Shown: positions 36,376 through 50,000 of the stretch, in pieces
How the letters are laid out: every line of letters starts with the position of its first letter
Numbering within the stretch: position 1 is the stretch's first letter
Assembly (NCBI GenBank): GCA_032207245.1
Contig: CM063503.1
Span: forward strand, 105,109,756-105,173,755
From: Pardosa pseudoannulata
Lineage: Eukaryota; Arthropoda; Arachnida; Araneae; Lycosidae
Reading direction: 5' to 3'
DNA: 64,000 bases
Program-made: the position numbers and the translations under genes
The notes under the pieces: generated by a model
Seen by the model: the letters and a program-made list of their open reading frames with translations, nothing else
Databases searched by the model: none
Told to the model about the DNA's origin: nothing

Positions 36376-38000
36376 TTACTAGATGATTGTGCAGTCATTT
36401 ATATGAATTGAAATTGAATGCTAATTTGTGCAACATAATTCTAAAAATTATCAATATATTTTAAGGAATGCATCATAAATATGTATTTACAAAAGCGGCA
36501 TATATTTTTATTTTGAAGTAATAGTTTTTGTTAAACTCTTTATAATTGTTTCCAAGCAGTGCTGAAATCAGTTACTTTAGTAAATCATCCCTTTTTTCCG
36601 ATCTCTAGCACCTTACTTAATTTTGTAAAGCTTCTTTTCATTTCTTATATTTCCCCACTTTCATTTTGAAGTCCCGTTATTACGAAGATATTTCTTTTCT
36701 ACTAGTATTATATATTATGAACGTGCATTATTAAAAATATATTCTTCATTTAACTTACTGGGGATTCAGCACTATAATTTTTAAAGTTATTAGAAATGTT
36801 ATTTCTTGTATTTCTATCTTGTTACAGAATTATTTTAATGACTTTAAACATTTTATGTTCATTAAAGGTAGAAAAAATTACTTAAGAAATATTGACAATA
36901 TGTAAATGGAAAGATATTTGCTCTAATATACGATTCTTAGAACGAGTTCTTGTCTTTTATCCTGGCTTGAGAACACCAGGATGTAAAAAAAAGTGTGGTT
37001 CAAACCACTAAGAATTTAATATAACTGTGTCTATATAACCTGTTTTATTAAAAGTTATTGCAGTTTTCTATTTTTAAGCTTTCAAGTATTGATGTTGGAT
37101 ATACTTATGGATATACATATTCAGGAACGCCATTTTATAATTTTAAAATGATAGAAAGAAAAGGATTTACTAAATAAAAATTGCAAATTATCTTATACTA
37201 ATAAGAAACATATGATAATTTAAATACTTCAAGACAACAAATTATCTCTGGAATTAAGCTCTTAAAGAACTAATGTGATTTTGTTGGGATTAATCTCAAT
37301 TATACAGAAGGTTTGCTTTCTAGCATAAAAAAGACTATCATTAGATTGTACTGAATTTATTATTTCATGCTTCATGAAAATCAGAATGAACTCAATGTGT
37401 GTTTGTGTATAGATACATATAGTTCGTATTTTGTATCTAAATATCCTATTTTATGTCTCAAGGTTTTTTTTATAAGTGTCTTTATAACCTATTAAGGAAA
37501 TCAGTATTTCACTGCGGAAAAAACCCTGTATGCCTCTAGATTTGTATTTATTTCACTGGCTGGGAATTTGAACTATGTCCCTTTCCCTTCATATAAAGCT
37601 CATTTATTTTTCATCTTGTAGATACTTTTGTTGCAATATCAGGTGCACCATTGGAATTTAATCTTAAAATCTATATATTGCAGGCTCCTTTCCGTGAGTA
37701 TTATGTATGGTACTTATACCAATCTCCACATTTATGTTGCAATTTAGACATACCAGGTTCAACTCTGTTTAGTACACCTCATAAATTCAATTAATAATAA
37801 TTCTTGTAATTCCACATATATTTTCTACACTGCTGATAATAGATAGTAATATTTCAATGTATATAAAATGTTTAATATTTTGTAATAAGTGAAAAATAAT
37901 AAAATTTGGGAACGAAATTTTCTGTTTTATCGGATTTATCATTTCGTTAGAACCTTTTTACCAAGAAGAGTGTTTTTAATGTCATCTATGTGTGGAAACC
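36376..38000. other. AT-rich DNA, no gene seen
   Basis: No supported feature. Confidence 0.6.
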
Positions 38001-38226
38001 GTAATTTTTTTTCACTTAATGTAAGTCATGTCATCATATAATAGTAAGCCACTTTGCCATTTTCCAATCGATCCAAAATACTGATATCATGTTTAGACGT
38101 CTAAAATCCTAGTATTAGAAAGGTTATTTTTACGAAAATAAATCTATCACAGAAAATTAACTGAAATTAAATGGAATTTATATTACAAAAATAAATTAAT
38201 ATTTATTTTGTAAAAGATACATAGGT
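38001..38226 (+). repeat. Dispersed repeat, copy 1
   Basis: Matches 40405-40613 in direct orientation. Shared blocks include GTCATGTCATCATATAATAG, AGTAAGCCACTTTG, GACGTCTAAAAT and TTATTTTTACGAAAATAA, ending at GATACATAGGTC. Copy 2 lacks about 16 bp present here. No coding potential and no clear ends. Confidence 0.9.
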
Positions 38227-38809
38227 CTCTTTATCTGTTAAATTTGTCACGTTAACAGTTGTCGAATATTCCAAACCAATAGTTTTAAAACCGTTTTCCT
38301 TATGGCTAGATTGAGACACATTTGGTGTTTCCTAAGAAAAATCAATACTTTGTATTGTTTTACAGTTTTCCCCCATTACCTCCGTGTATCGAGGGGGATG
38401 CACTATATTCTCCCTTATTAATATCCAACTTTTAAAAGACAGGTGTTGAGCTTTTATTCAATAGCGATGACTGAGAGCTGTTGATTACTTCTGTTTTACC
38501 AGTTCCCCTAGTGAACCATAGGAGTTAATTTCACATATTTTTTTTCCATTTGGGAAAATTTGAGAACCTGGAGGTTCTGTGTATAGCGGGAATTTAATAG
38601 TATCACTCAAGGAAACCCCACAAACCTTGCCCAATTACATCGGCTAAAATATGAATCTTAGACGTAGCAAAACTATCTGTTAGATTTTAAGATTAGACCT
38701 GAATTTATGAAATACCGGGAAGAGGTTTTTTCTTACATATCTACAATACATGTAACTTAGCTTTATTTCATACAATATATTATTGATTATTTAGTTGTTT
38801 CATTGATAT
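38227..38809. other. AT-rich DNA with a few short GC-richer stretches
   Basis: The stretch 38360-38640 is slightly less AT-rich (for example a palindrome-like CCTGGAGG patch near 38570) but shows no gene or known repeat. Confidence 0.5.
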
Positions 38810-38965
38810 GGAAGACTATAGTTGTGTTTTTTAACATGCAAGCTAATGAGACGGCGATCTACAACTTAAAGTAAATTTCAAGTGGTTAAAAACATATACC
38901 GGATTTGGGTTCCAAACCTAGCAATCCTGGTATCAGAACATATCTGTTTCAATTAAATTACCCAA
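38810..38965 (-). mobile_element. Old diverged SINE (copy F)
   Basis: Reverse-orientation copy. GCTAATGAGACGGCGATCTA, CAACTTAAAG, ACATATACC, GGGTTCCAAACC and GGTATCAGAACATA line up in order with the corresponding blocks of copies A and C. The tail and head are degraded, so the ends are approximate. Confidence 0.75.
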
Positions 38966-40404
38966 CTACTGCTTATTTGATTTTATATAAATTAAATTAA
39001 ATTAACGCACACTGTTCAAGGCTTATTATTTATCCAATTAAGTCTCTAAAAATGAAAAAAATATAGGTGTAAAAGGAATTTAATTAAAAAAATCATTTCC
39101 TTCTTAGTCTTCTCAAAATTGTATCCAAATCTTATTTTCTCTTAGTATTAAAATTTATTCTTACATAATTTTATATATAATTAGTTTAAAACTAATGATT
39201 ATGGAAATAGAGAAATTTATTTTTGTTTAAATTAATATAAAAACAGTATTTAAAGTTTTATATCTATAACATCAATAATGTATTTAATTAAGAACATTAA
39301 AAGCGCTAATACAAGAAAATGATGTATACCTGTTTCCCCATACAAATTTAAATATACAGATTACAGATTTTAAATATACTTCGCTTAAAATTATTTTTTT
39401 AAATAAATATTTGCATTCTTAGATTCATAACTATTTTATGTAACAATCTATTTTATGCATGTAATTTATGGACTTTTTATGTAATGTATTATTTTGATTT
39501 CTGAAGCAAGTAGAAAACAAAATTAGAATAAAATATAGTTGGAATAATTTATCGAATCTACTAAAATTCTGAAAACTAAAGCTAGTGAACTGCTGATTTT
39601 TAATTATAATATGAATCCTAAAAAAATTTTGGAATAGAACTGCTTACACAATATAATATTTCATTAAAAAAATTTTATGAATGAATAATCTAACATTTAT
39701 ATATTTATTCAAATATTTTTCTTCTTGAATACAGTACGCTAGAACTAGTTAGATATTTAAATATTCAAAACGCATTATATAATTTGAATAACAACTGAGA
39801 AATTACCTATATAACTGGATAATATTTATTCAGCTTAAAAAAATATCCCTATTTACGCAAGATTATAAAATATAATTTTAATGATTTATTTGGTTTTAAT
39901 GTAGTCATAGATTGAAGTATTTCGCAGTGCATACGATATAGGATTACAATGTTATAATTTGAACGTTTTAATTATTACTGAGAAACAACTTAGAGATGTA
40001 GATAAAAATCAATTAATATGCAGAGCAAACTTTATGTATATAATGTTGTAAAATGCAGCAATTCATATTGATCGTTTCGGGTTCTGTAATTGGAAGATAG
40101 AAATTAAAGGCAGTGTGGAGAAAATTGTGTATCACTGTAAGATTATGCAAAAACAGCCTTCTAAAAGTCAAAAAATACCGGGAGAAATTTAGATCCGGGA
40201 ATGGTGATTGTGTACTCACCATGCGCCACTTATAATTTTATTGCAAAAATACATCCTTTTTGTAAGATTGGCAAGCTCTTGATAAAAAAGCTGGAAATAA
40301 GGAGAACTTGGGTGTAGATTACTGCCGATTTGTTTTTTTTTTCTGTGCTTCAAGAGAGAAATGAGACTAGCATCTGTTGATTTCAAACATGGCGATGTTA
40401 GTAT
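38966..40404. other. AT-rich DNA, no gene seen
   Basis: Short minus-strand frames at 40013-40222 and 40216-40407 have no recognisable motif. Confidence 0.6.
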
Positions 40405-40613
40405 CACGTTTTTTTCACTTGATGTAAATCATGTCATCATATAATAGTAAGCCACTTTGCTATTTTCCAATCGATTCAAAATACTAATATGTTCAGACGT
40501 CTAAAATACTAGCATTAGAAAGATTATTTTTACGAAAATAACTGAAATTAAATGGAATTCATATTACAAAAATAAATTACTATTTATTTATTTATGTAAT
40601 AGATACATAGGTC
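40405..40613 (+). repeat. Dispersed repeat, copy 2
   Basis: Direct-orientation partner of 38001-38226, about 2.4 kb away, with scattered substitutions and an internal deletion. Confidence 0.9.
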
Positions 40614-43600
40614 ATGTTCATATGCCGATGTTAGTAGCAGGGTTCAAATTCACAAACAACCACCAATGTTATAATTAAATCATGAAAAATCTTGTAAATA
40701 ATTTTATATATTCTTAAGAGATTATTTCCTCAAAAATTATGTACGTATAGTAACAAAAAACTAAGCATACTTAAAGGATACAAGCTATTTACATCTATTT
40801 ATAGTATATAGACAAAAGAAATACTTTTGCTTCTCAATACATGGGTGATCCAATAAATTCACAAACCATAGGAACTGCACTACAAATCGAGTATTTATAA
40901 GCATATTGTTTAGCTAAAATGCATAAACAAATCTTCGAGCATATTAGGATTTGAAAAAAAATTATAAAAAAAAGTTTTGTGATAAAATGTAACACGCATG
41001 TGTACTATTAATTATTTAACTCATTTTTAAACAATATAGTATTAATAATCGAAAGAAAGAAGGCATCTAGGCTTCGCCAAATGATTCATTTCCATTTTGC
41101 GTAAAGCTAGACAATATATAAATATAAGTTTTGAATAATTGCAGGGTAACTATACTTCATACAAACGAGTAGAAATATTGGAAACTAATTATAATTACTC
41201 TCTGGGTATTGATCAATACCCTTAAAGAAATCCTATTATGAATCCATATCGCTTATACTAGTTTTTAAACTAAAGTTTTATTCATCCGTATATATGACTC
41301 TTTGATTTCAACATAAATGTATTACCATAAGCTGAGATAACAGACTTTATAAAAAGAGACAATCAAAATCATTTGGGTCAAGATAACGCATACTTTTAAA
41401 GAAATATTAAAACTATACATTAATAACGCAATAATTCCCCATGATTACAATTTTCAATTATATTTATTTTAATTTTAAAGAAAAATATTTTAATAGAAAA
41501 TATAATCTGTTTTCATTTGAAATTTCGGAATAATCAGAAAAATATTCTAGCCAAAATTTGATATTAGTATAAAAAAGTCTATAAATATTTAAACTTTCTG
41601 AAAGAAATAATTTTCTGCAGTTTTTTACAGTTGCTTTATGCAAATTTCAGTAATAGTTTTCGGGAGTCAAAAAAAACTACACCCACACCTAAATTATAAA
41701 TATTTCTTAATGTGATGTAGCAGTTTGAAAAGCAAAACTATGTAAAAAAAGTAGTTGAATAGATCAAAACATTCAGGAAAAGTTAAAATGAATCATTGAA
41801 CGAATACTTAATGCATAGAAAGTAGCAAAATATTAGATTTTGAAAGAAATGTATAATCCTTATAATAAACTGAATATTCATTTATTTTTAGTAGTTTTTA
41901 ATCTATTAATGGATTAAAACTATTTTAATGATTTAACTTCAGTAAATTCAAACTAAACAAATTCTAGGTTAATTAATTTTCTTTAATAGAGCAAAAAACT
42001 AATTTCATTTAGGACAAGCTAAATTAACTAAAAGTTATAGTTATAGCAAGAGAGCAAAATTCTGTCCAAGATTTTTATTAAAGTGGAGATTTATAAATAT
42101 CTGAATAGTAAAATTAACCCTTTAACCTTAATTTTAGACTTAAATTATGTTAAAGATCAATTTTGAGAAAAATAATAAATGTTATACTTATTATAGATTT
42201 GTATAACTATAAATGGAAACATAATTCCTGAATGAAAATGGCATAAGCATCTAATTTGCATGATAGAATAGTATATAATGCATTGTGTGATATAACGTTT
42301 TCCGAGTTAAATGAAGTAAGTTTCAATCCTATGAATGTTTTAAAATCACGGTCAATTTAATGAATACTTTGTCTATAAAATTACATATAATATTGTTTAA
42401 CACTAATATCGAATATAAATGTAACCAGAAAATGAAAATATATCTGGAACTATATTAGAATTACAATCTACTAAGTGTTTGATTATATTTAATTATTGAA
42501 ATAAGTAGAAAACATGCGACTAAGCATGTATTTTATGAAAATGTACAATGAATTAATATTTGTTATTTTCTTTTGTGAGCCTGCAATTGAAAAAAAAAAT
42601 ATCCTGTTGCTCAAATACTTTTGGCTTATGTAATATTCTCTAAAATTTTTAGTGTTTTAGTTGATTGTGAATCTTCTCTCACAATGGCTTCGGTCCTTAT
42701 AAACCTTTCTCGTTGGCCGTGAAATTGAGTGTAATCTATTATCTGTATATTTAGGAAATAAATGTTGCCACTATTTTCATAAATCAGCAATTTTCATTAT
42801 GATCTATCGGCCTTTAGTGATCTAGAGAAAAAATTAACAGATCTTGGAATGTGTGAGCTTATTTTCCTACTAACTGGCAAGTAACTTAGATCGGCACCAG
42901 TTTTATAATATCCTCTGCAGCATTATTTCTTTTCTTTAATGCATGCAAAGATTGAATACTTCATTAACACGAACCATGCATTCCACATCTTAAAACTCTG
43001 AAAATGTTTACCGAGAGAATTTTCTCTGAATGTCAACGCAATTAAAATTGGACTGTCATTAAACGATAAACATCTTGCCCTTTATTTACAGCTTTAAAAA
43101 TCTCCCAATGTTTAATTTATGAAGTATAGCGTTAGAAAAGCTCACCCACTTTACGATTGAGCATTGATTTCAGTCTCAGTTTTTCGTAGATATATTTTGG
43201 GTAACAATTCTTTTTAACTAGTTATCCCTTTTAAATTTTTTATCTATATTTACTTCATTTGTATACAGTAACCAGTATTTTAGGGTATAAGATATTAAGG
43301 ATACTTAAAAGGTATCAACATTAAGTATGTGGCTTTTGATACTGATCAAATATTTTTATTTTTTATAGAAATCCATTAACCGAATAAATACTAAACGTTT
43401 GACATTTTATCTCAAATTTCTTCGATTGATGTCTAAAACCCATAAAGTTTAAATACAGAATCTTTAATGTTGCTAAACTTATGTACCTTCTCCAGTATTT
43501 TGATAAAATATAGAGTTTAGTACTAAAGTTTCAAATTATAACGTATATTATGATTACGAATTCAAATTATGTTTCTTTGTAGTTCATATTTAGTTTCTAC

Positions 43601-43780
43601 ACTATACATTTTGTATATGACTGATATGACTTAATATAATTAAATTTCAATACATTTTTTTCAAATTTGCATGTATTCCTTTATTTAACGAGAAAACGTA
43701 TTTCCTATTCCCCTGCGTATTTTGTGTAAATCAAAGTAAAACAAAAAGTCTAGTCGATTTTTCGTATTTGCAATTTGTAA
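40614..43780. other. AT-rich DNA, no gene seen
   Basis: About 3 kb without a supported gene, RNA or repeat. Confidence 0.6.
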
Positions 43781-44330
43781 CGCACACTCTTTACTACCGG
43801 TGCGCTACGTTTTTAGCGTGAGACCTGCCCGCCTACTTTACTGGGGCAGGTACGTTCTTAAACTGTTGCTGGGATGCATTACTTCTAAAATATTATTTTT
43901 CCGGAAACTTGGACAGACAAAACAAAGATTTATTTACACAACATTAAAAACAATGATTAAGGAAAATGACATATCAAAATTGAGTCTGAGAGCCAGTCCT
44001 AGCTTTCCACATCAGCGCAGAGAGATGTTTTTCCACTGGCGGCCCAATCTCGACTCCCCCAATCTCTCTCCTCTGCTGAACTCCAACAGCCCCCTTCCTT
44101 CTTAGGGGGGGGGGGTTGTCTGGAAACTTGAGCCCTGCCGAAATGGGCATACACTCCTCCTCCGAGAACCTGCAACAACATCCACCAGTGCCTCCGAAAA
44201 ACGTTATCAGCCCCCCTTTGCCGGCCGGTTTCTTATTTCTCCTAAGAAAAGCCGCGTGGAAGGGGTCAAAATGGGGCGATTCTCCCAATGTCATTCAGAG
44301 CACACAAAGTCGTGGGTGCAAATTCCTTAC
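43781..44330. other. Isolated GC-rich patch, identity unknown
   Basis: Base composition changes abruptly: GC-rich from roughly 43985 to 44310, with a G run at 44106-44115, in otherwise AT-rich DNA. Open frames exist on both strands (43800-44105 plus, 44116-44409 plus, 43974-44294 minus, 43999-44181 minus), which GC-rich, stop-poor sequence gives for free. Their Pro/Gly/Ser-rich products show no domain. It could be part of an LTR, an old DNA element, a CpG-rich regulatory patch or an exon remnant. I cannot decide. Confidence 0.5.
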
Positions 44331-44724
44331 ACAATTTTTTGAACTTTTGCTGTCGTGTGCATATAATTTTAATACACAAACATTAAATATGACATGGACG
44401 AGTGGTTAAGGCATAGAAGGAATTTCATTTCATATATAAAAATTTATTCTAATCCTTTTGTCCATAGCTATGTCATTTAGAAATCATTTGTTCTCATACT
44501 TTGACAAGCGTGGAGGATATTATAAGCCCAAATTCCCGCTCAGAACCGACTTTTTTGGCTTTGTTACCTATGCAAAATTCCTATGTCTACTTCCGCGTCG
44601 ACGTTTTTACTCTGTATAGTTCCGCTGGAGGGTGTGTCGTTTTCCTATTACGTTATTGTTAATTAGTTCTAACTACTTTTAATCATAATTCGCTTCATTC
44701 TTAACCCCCCATTTTAAACCTGAC

Positions 44725-44726
<2 letters not shown>
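44331..44726. other. Mixed-composition stretch before (TA)n tract, unassigned
   Basis: Moderately GC-richer segments (for example around TTCCGCGTCGACG at 44591-44605) lead into the (TA)n tract. They may belong with the GC-rich patch as one old element; no open frame or ends were found. Confidence 0.4.

Positions 44727-44771
<45 letters not shown>
44727..44771. repeat. (TA)22 microsatellite
   Basis: Uninterrupted TA dinucleotide run of about 44 bases. Confidence 0.97.
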
Positions 44772-44775
<4 letters not shown>

Positions 44776-44964
44776 TCTGTCGGAGTGTTTATAATATAAC
44801 TCCTCAACAGCTTGAATGATTTTGATGAAATTTTGTGCAAGTAATTAAGATGATTCGAGATTGGTTTAGATTTACAATTTGATCCGATAGAACATATTCA
44901 AAAATGTAGAAGTGAGCGCTTATTGAGATTATTATAAGGCTGCTTAAAACTCTTCACTACCAAC

Positions 44965-45040
44965 GTATCTATGGCGCAGTGGTCAGCTCAACGGGTTTCA
45001 GCAAGAGAAGTTTCAGGATCGAATTCAGTAGAGGCGATGG
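44965..45040 (+). other. tRNA-like sequence, possibly a second SINE type
   Basis: TGGCGCAGTGG (44972-44982) is an excellent Pol III A-box and GGATCGAATTC (45016-45026) a good B-box, 33 bases apart as in a tRNA. The acceptor arms do not pair convincingly, so it is not a functional tRNA gene. It differs from the main SINE family here, so it is either a tRNA pseudogene or the head of another SINE. Confidence 0.5.
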
Positions 45041-45666
45041 GGAATTTTAATTTAATTATGTTTTTGGTGACTGTAAGCTTGGTGGCGACAAGTACTTTTT
45101 TAAATACTTTGAAATGAACATCGTCCAATTTATAATTTAAAAACATTTTACAATGTTACTAAATTATCTTTGATATATTTTTATTATCTTAACTTTCCCA
45201 GACACCTAAGTTAAATCAAGCCAATGAAATATTTAGATTGCATTCCTTCCACACTTCTCAAAACTATTTGTTGCAACGTAAATTGTAATTGCAACGTTTG
45301 GCCTTTCTTACTTTTTCCTAAATCAGCTCTCAGTTATTCTAAGAAAAACATAGGACCATTGCTATTTTTACACCGTTGGATGCATTTTTGCCACCACGAA
45401 TGCTTTTAAAACCACACTTTTTAAAGTCTATCTCATGAAAAATTAGACACGTAATTGCATGCTCTTTGGATACATAAGTAATATGGGCTGTTTTTCATGT
45501 GATCGGTAAAGAGCAAAGTCACACATGGGTAGTGAACATCTTTATTTTAATTACAACAAATAAAATGTCAATTCTACAAATATTTAGTGAAAATTTTCAT
45601 TTTTGTCAAAAAATATGTTACTCATTAATACATATTTAATACTATTTTTCTATGATTAAAATGTGC
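45041..45666. other. AT-rich DNA, no gene seen
   Basis: The 61-codon frame at 45224-45409 has no recognisable motif. Confidence 0.6.
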
Positions 45667-47049
45667 ATTAAAATTTATATTTTTAAAAGCTAATTGAAAA
45701 TGATTACATTAATTAGCATTCCTAATATTTGTGTGCTTTAAATAAGTAGTTATTTCATTTAATTAGCCATTGCTTTGTAATTTAATATATAAATTGTTTA
45801 TACAATTAAAACACTAGCTAGGGACTATTTTCTAAAACTAAGAACACTTTATCCTTTTATTATAATTAGCTAGAAAACTCATGTATTGTAAAAGGTTCAA
45901 GATAACTTTCTTATTTCTTCTGGTCTACGTTGCATTGATTAAAATTTTTAATCACGTAAAAGTGGCATTTAAGAAATAATTTTAGGAAGTATCCCCTTAC
46001 CACTTAATTATAAGAAAATGATAAACGCTTAGAATCTTTTCTACGAGTAATAAGCATGATTTTTAAAAAAAATCTTGTTCACTGCGAATTTAAGATTTTA
46101 GTTGAAAATTAGTCTAAAAGTATGAAAGATCTGAATTCAATATGATTTTAACAACATTTTATTAAATTTATTAGAGAGGAAAAAATTTATCTAGATTATC
46201 ACTCTCTCAGATGAAACAGGACAAAGATATTAAATATTGATTTAATATGCTAAAATAATTATATCAGAAACAGTAATTCCCAGGTAGATATTTGAAATTT
46301 TAGTGAAGCATTAAAATTAAGAGGTTTGTAGAAAAATCAAATTTGATCTTATTAAAATTAAAATTTATATTTTTAAAAGCTAATTGAAAATGATTACATT
46401 AATTAGCATTCCTAATATTTGTGTGCTTTAAATAAGTAGTTATTTCATTTAATTAGCCATTGCTTTGTAATTTAATATATAAATTGTTTATACAATTAAA
46501 ACACTAGCTAGGGACTATTTTCTAAAACTAAGAACACTTTATCCTTTTTATTATAATTAGCTAGAAAACTCATGTATTGTAAAAGGTTCAAGATTACTTT
46601 CTTATTTCTTCTAGTCTACGTTGCATTGATTAAAATTTTTAATCACGTAAAAGTGGCATTTAAGAAATAATTTTAGGAAGTATCCCCTTACCACTTAATT
46701 ATAAGAAAATGATAAACGCTTAGAATCTTTTTCTACGAGTAATAAGCATGATTTTTAAAAAAAATCTTGTTCACTGCGAATTTAAGATTTTAGTTGAAAA
46801 TTAGTCTAAAAGTATGAAAGATCTGAATTCAATATGATTTTAACAACATTTTATTAAATTTATTAGAGAGGAAAAAATTTATCTAGATTATCACTCTCTC
46901 AGATGAAACAGGACAAAGATATTAAATATTGATTTAATATGCTAAAATAATTATATCAGAAACAGTAATTCCCAGGTAGATATTTGAAATTTTAGTGAAG
47001 CATTAAAATTAAGAGGTTTGTAGAAAAATCAAATTTGATCTTATTAAAA
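45667..47049. repeat. 690-bp tandem duplication, nearly identical
   Basis: Unit 1 (45667-46356) and unit 2 (46357-47049) are direct tandem copies. I could find only a handful of differences over about 690 bp: one A/T and one G/A substitution and two single-T length changes. The junction runs through ATTAAAAT, a short sequence also present at the outer end, consistent with microhomology at the breakpoint. The unit is AT-rich and has no coding frame or recognised motif. Confidence 0.97.
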
Positions 47050-50000
47050 TGGACAAGTATATTACTCTTTAAACAGTATCTTAATTTTTTTAATCAAACT
47101 TCATATAAAAGATAATTTAAATTTCAAGGGATTTTTTAGAATTAATAGAAGTATTAGAAATAAGAAAATGATTGGGTTTTATTGGGAGTTATTGTGGAAA
47201 AATACATTTTTCTTTAATGCAAAACTCATAAATTACTTTAAGTGTTATAAATATTTAATTGTGAGCTGTAATTTCTCAACTATAATTTCTCAATGAAAGA
47301 AAATAGTGATAGTATTGTAATTTCTGAATGCAATATCGAATTTTATTCTACAGTGAAATATTACAAATATGATTGTGATTCTGATCACAATAAATTTTAA
47401 AATATGTGTTTAGAGGTATGGTGTTACCTACAAAACACTTCTTTTTAAGCATTAAGAATTTTAACGAACATTCCATATTTCTAAATAAAATATAAAAATT
47501 ACAAACTGGAATTAACTTTCAATGAATTTACAAAATATATTTAATTTTTCGGAAAATGCAAATTCAACACAAATAAATGTTTATTATATTCTCATTAAGT
47601 AACATTTAATCAGCATTACATAAAAATATTAACTAAAACGGTTAATAGATATTAACCAAATGTTTGCCGTTTTAAAATTTAATTTAATATTTAAAATTTT
47701 GTTCAATATTCAATTTTTCCTTTGAAAATTCCTCATTACTCATAGAAAGGTTTAAAATTTTTAAATATATACGTATAAAGTAGATTTTATTTAGCAACAA
47801 ATTTGCGAATTGATAAAACATTGACAAATTTTCTATTGAGTACATTTCCAATGTTTTAAGCAATGATAGTTATTGCGAAAATATAAGAGGTTTTACAAAA
47901 AAAGTCTAGATTTTAAGGCTTCTACCTAATATAAAAGATAAAATAGATGAAAACAAATCTATATAAAAATATATTTGGGTAGATTGTTAGTTCATTCCAA
48001 GGAATAATCGGCTCTAAAAAAGCCTGCCACACTTGAAATATTTAACATTTTTGCTACTGTATAAATACCAAGTTATGGTCTATTATAAAAAATGATTAGC
48101 TGTTAAGTTTATATGTTAACTTTTTTACAATTACACGTAGCAGAATTAAAAACTCCCTAAATGAACTTCCAGAGCTCGCTACGGCTATAAAATCTTGAAT
48201 GTATGACAATAACAAAATCTTGAATATATGTAGTATAACTTCTCCCAATTTGTACAAATATAATGTTGGATTCAAAATCTTCGTCAAGCGATGTTATCTC
48301 TATTCTTCGAATGAGTAACAACCCTTCGTTTCATTCCATCTGTATATACACCTTTTCAATTAAATACATAGATAAAATTTATTAAAACCTTTAAATTCTC
48401 TTGTTGACCATCACGAAAAATACATAAAATTGGATACATAAAATTGGTTTGTATAGATTATGCAATGAAAACAGAGTCAATGGTTAAAAAATTTAGGAAT
48501 TTCTGTATAATATGTATATTTATAAAGTAAAAAAGTATAACTAGATGTAGTAAAATTTATACCTATAAAACACTTTGTTTTTCTTCTCTTTATGTTTCAA
48601 AAAGGAACTTAGTTATTCAATGATAAAAATTTCCTTTCATAATAGGATGCAATTGAATGAATAGCTGACGTTTGCACATTTTGTTAAATAAACGCAGCAT
48701 TTGTAATTGTTAAATATATCTAGTACTGCGTTAATAAACTAACACAGATTCAGGACTTCATTCCAGTAAAATATTCAATATAGAATGAGAAATTTTATTT
48801 TAGACTATGGACTTTAGTCTTTAAGTAAAGAGTAAATATAACTACATATTCAATCCTGAAACGCTCACCTCGTCGAAATGCTTTTTCATAATATTTTTAA
48901 TTTTTAATTTTAGGTGTTGACTAAATTATAATTTAGTATTAAGTGTATAAAATACTTTAAACTGATTTCTAATCAGTATTAAAAAATAAGCCGATTTGAT
49001 CACTTAAGAAATTTAACAGTTTTACATGGCGTCTTTTGTAAATACTTAACTATATTAAAAGATCTTTTCTAATGATTAAGCTTAAAATATATGATAGAAT
49101 AAATACAAACACAAATAAAATATGCAAAAAAGTTACCTTAAGTTTTTATTTTTGGGAAAATTGTTATAAATTTTGAACTATATTTAAAACAAATTGTAAA
49201 GACCATTAAAATATTTTAAATGGCTACATTATCACTGACTTAACAGATATACATACTAAATACAATTTAATTTCTTTATATTCAAGTTAAATAATGCAAG
49301 ATTTAATTATAGTTAATTTCGATAGCAATAAAAAATTGAATTGATAATAAAACTGAATAGACATGATTATGATTTTAGAATAATGCTGTTAAAAATTTTC
49401 TTCGTTAAAAAAATTACGCGCCTTAGAGAAAAAATACAAATACATACTTCATTAATTGATAGTATATGCAAAGTGTCTACACTTTCATTCCTCAAAGGAA
49501 TAACCTTGTTAGCCCCCCCCCCCAAGTATCAACACCGAATTTAGAGTTCTTCAGGTGAAAAAAGAGGGGGAAAACCCTCAAGGTATTAAACCTAATGGAA
49601 ATATTTAATTTTTAAATAAATATTTGAAAGTATTACCTCAAGGAATATCCTTTATATAAAGAGACGTGGGATTCATGAAATTAATCTTAAAAACTTACAT
49701 AATCAGGAAAAAGTAAATCATACTTTCATAACCATCATAACCAAAAAATTGCATAAAGCTCACATAAATAGGAGCATACATATACATCAAATCCAGAAAC
49801 ACTTAAAAAAACTTACAGTTTAAAAGATTCAAGATATTTTTACTCTTCGTTGCAATTGAAAAAATAAAATAAATAGAAAAGTGTATAGTCTACATAATCA
49901 TTTAAGAAGTAAAACAAATGAGGAGTTTTCTAACACTGTTTTGCGTCGTAAAATGTAGCAGCAAAAACATTTATCACGCTTCTCAATAATTAAAGATATT

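Noticed and set aside
43800..44409. Four overlapping frames on both strands as possible genes
   Set aside because: GC-rich sequence lacks stops on both strands; no domain, start context or conservation signal visible. Kept only as an unassigned island.
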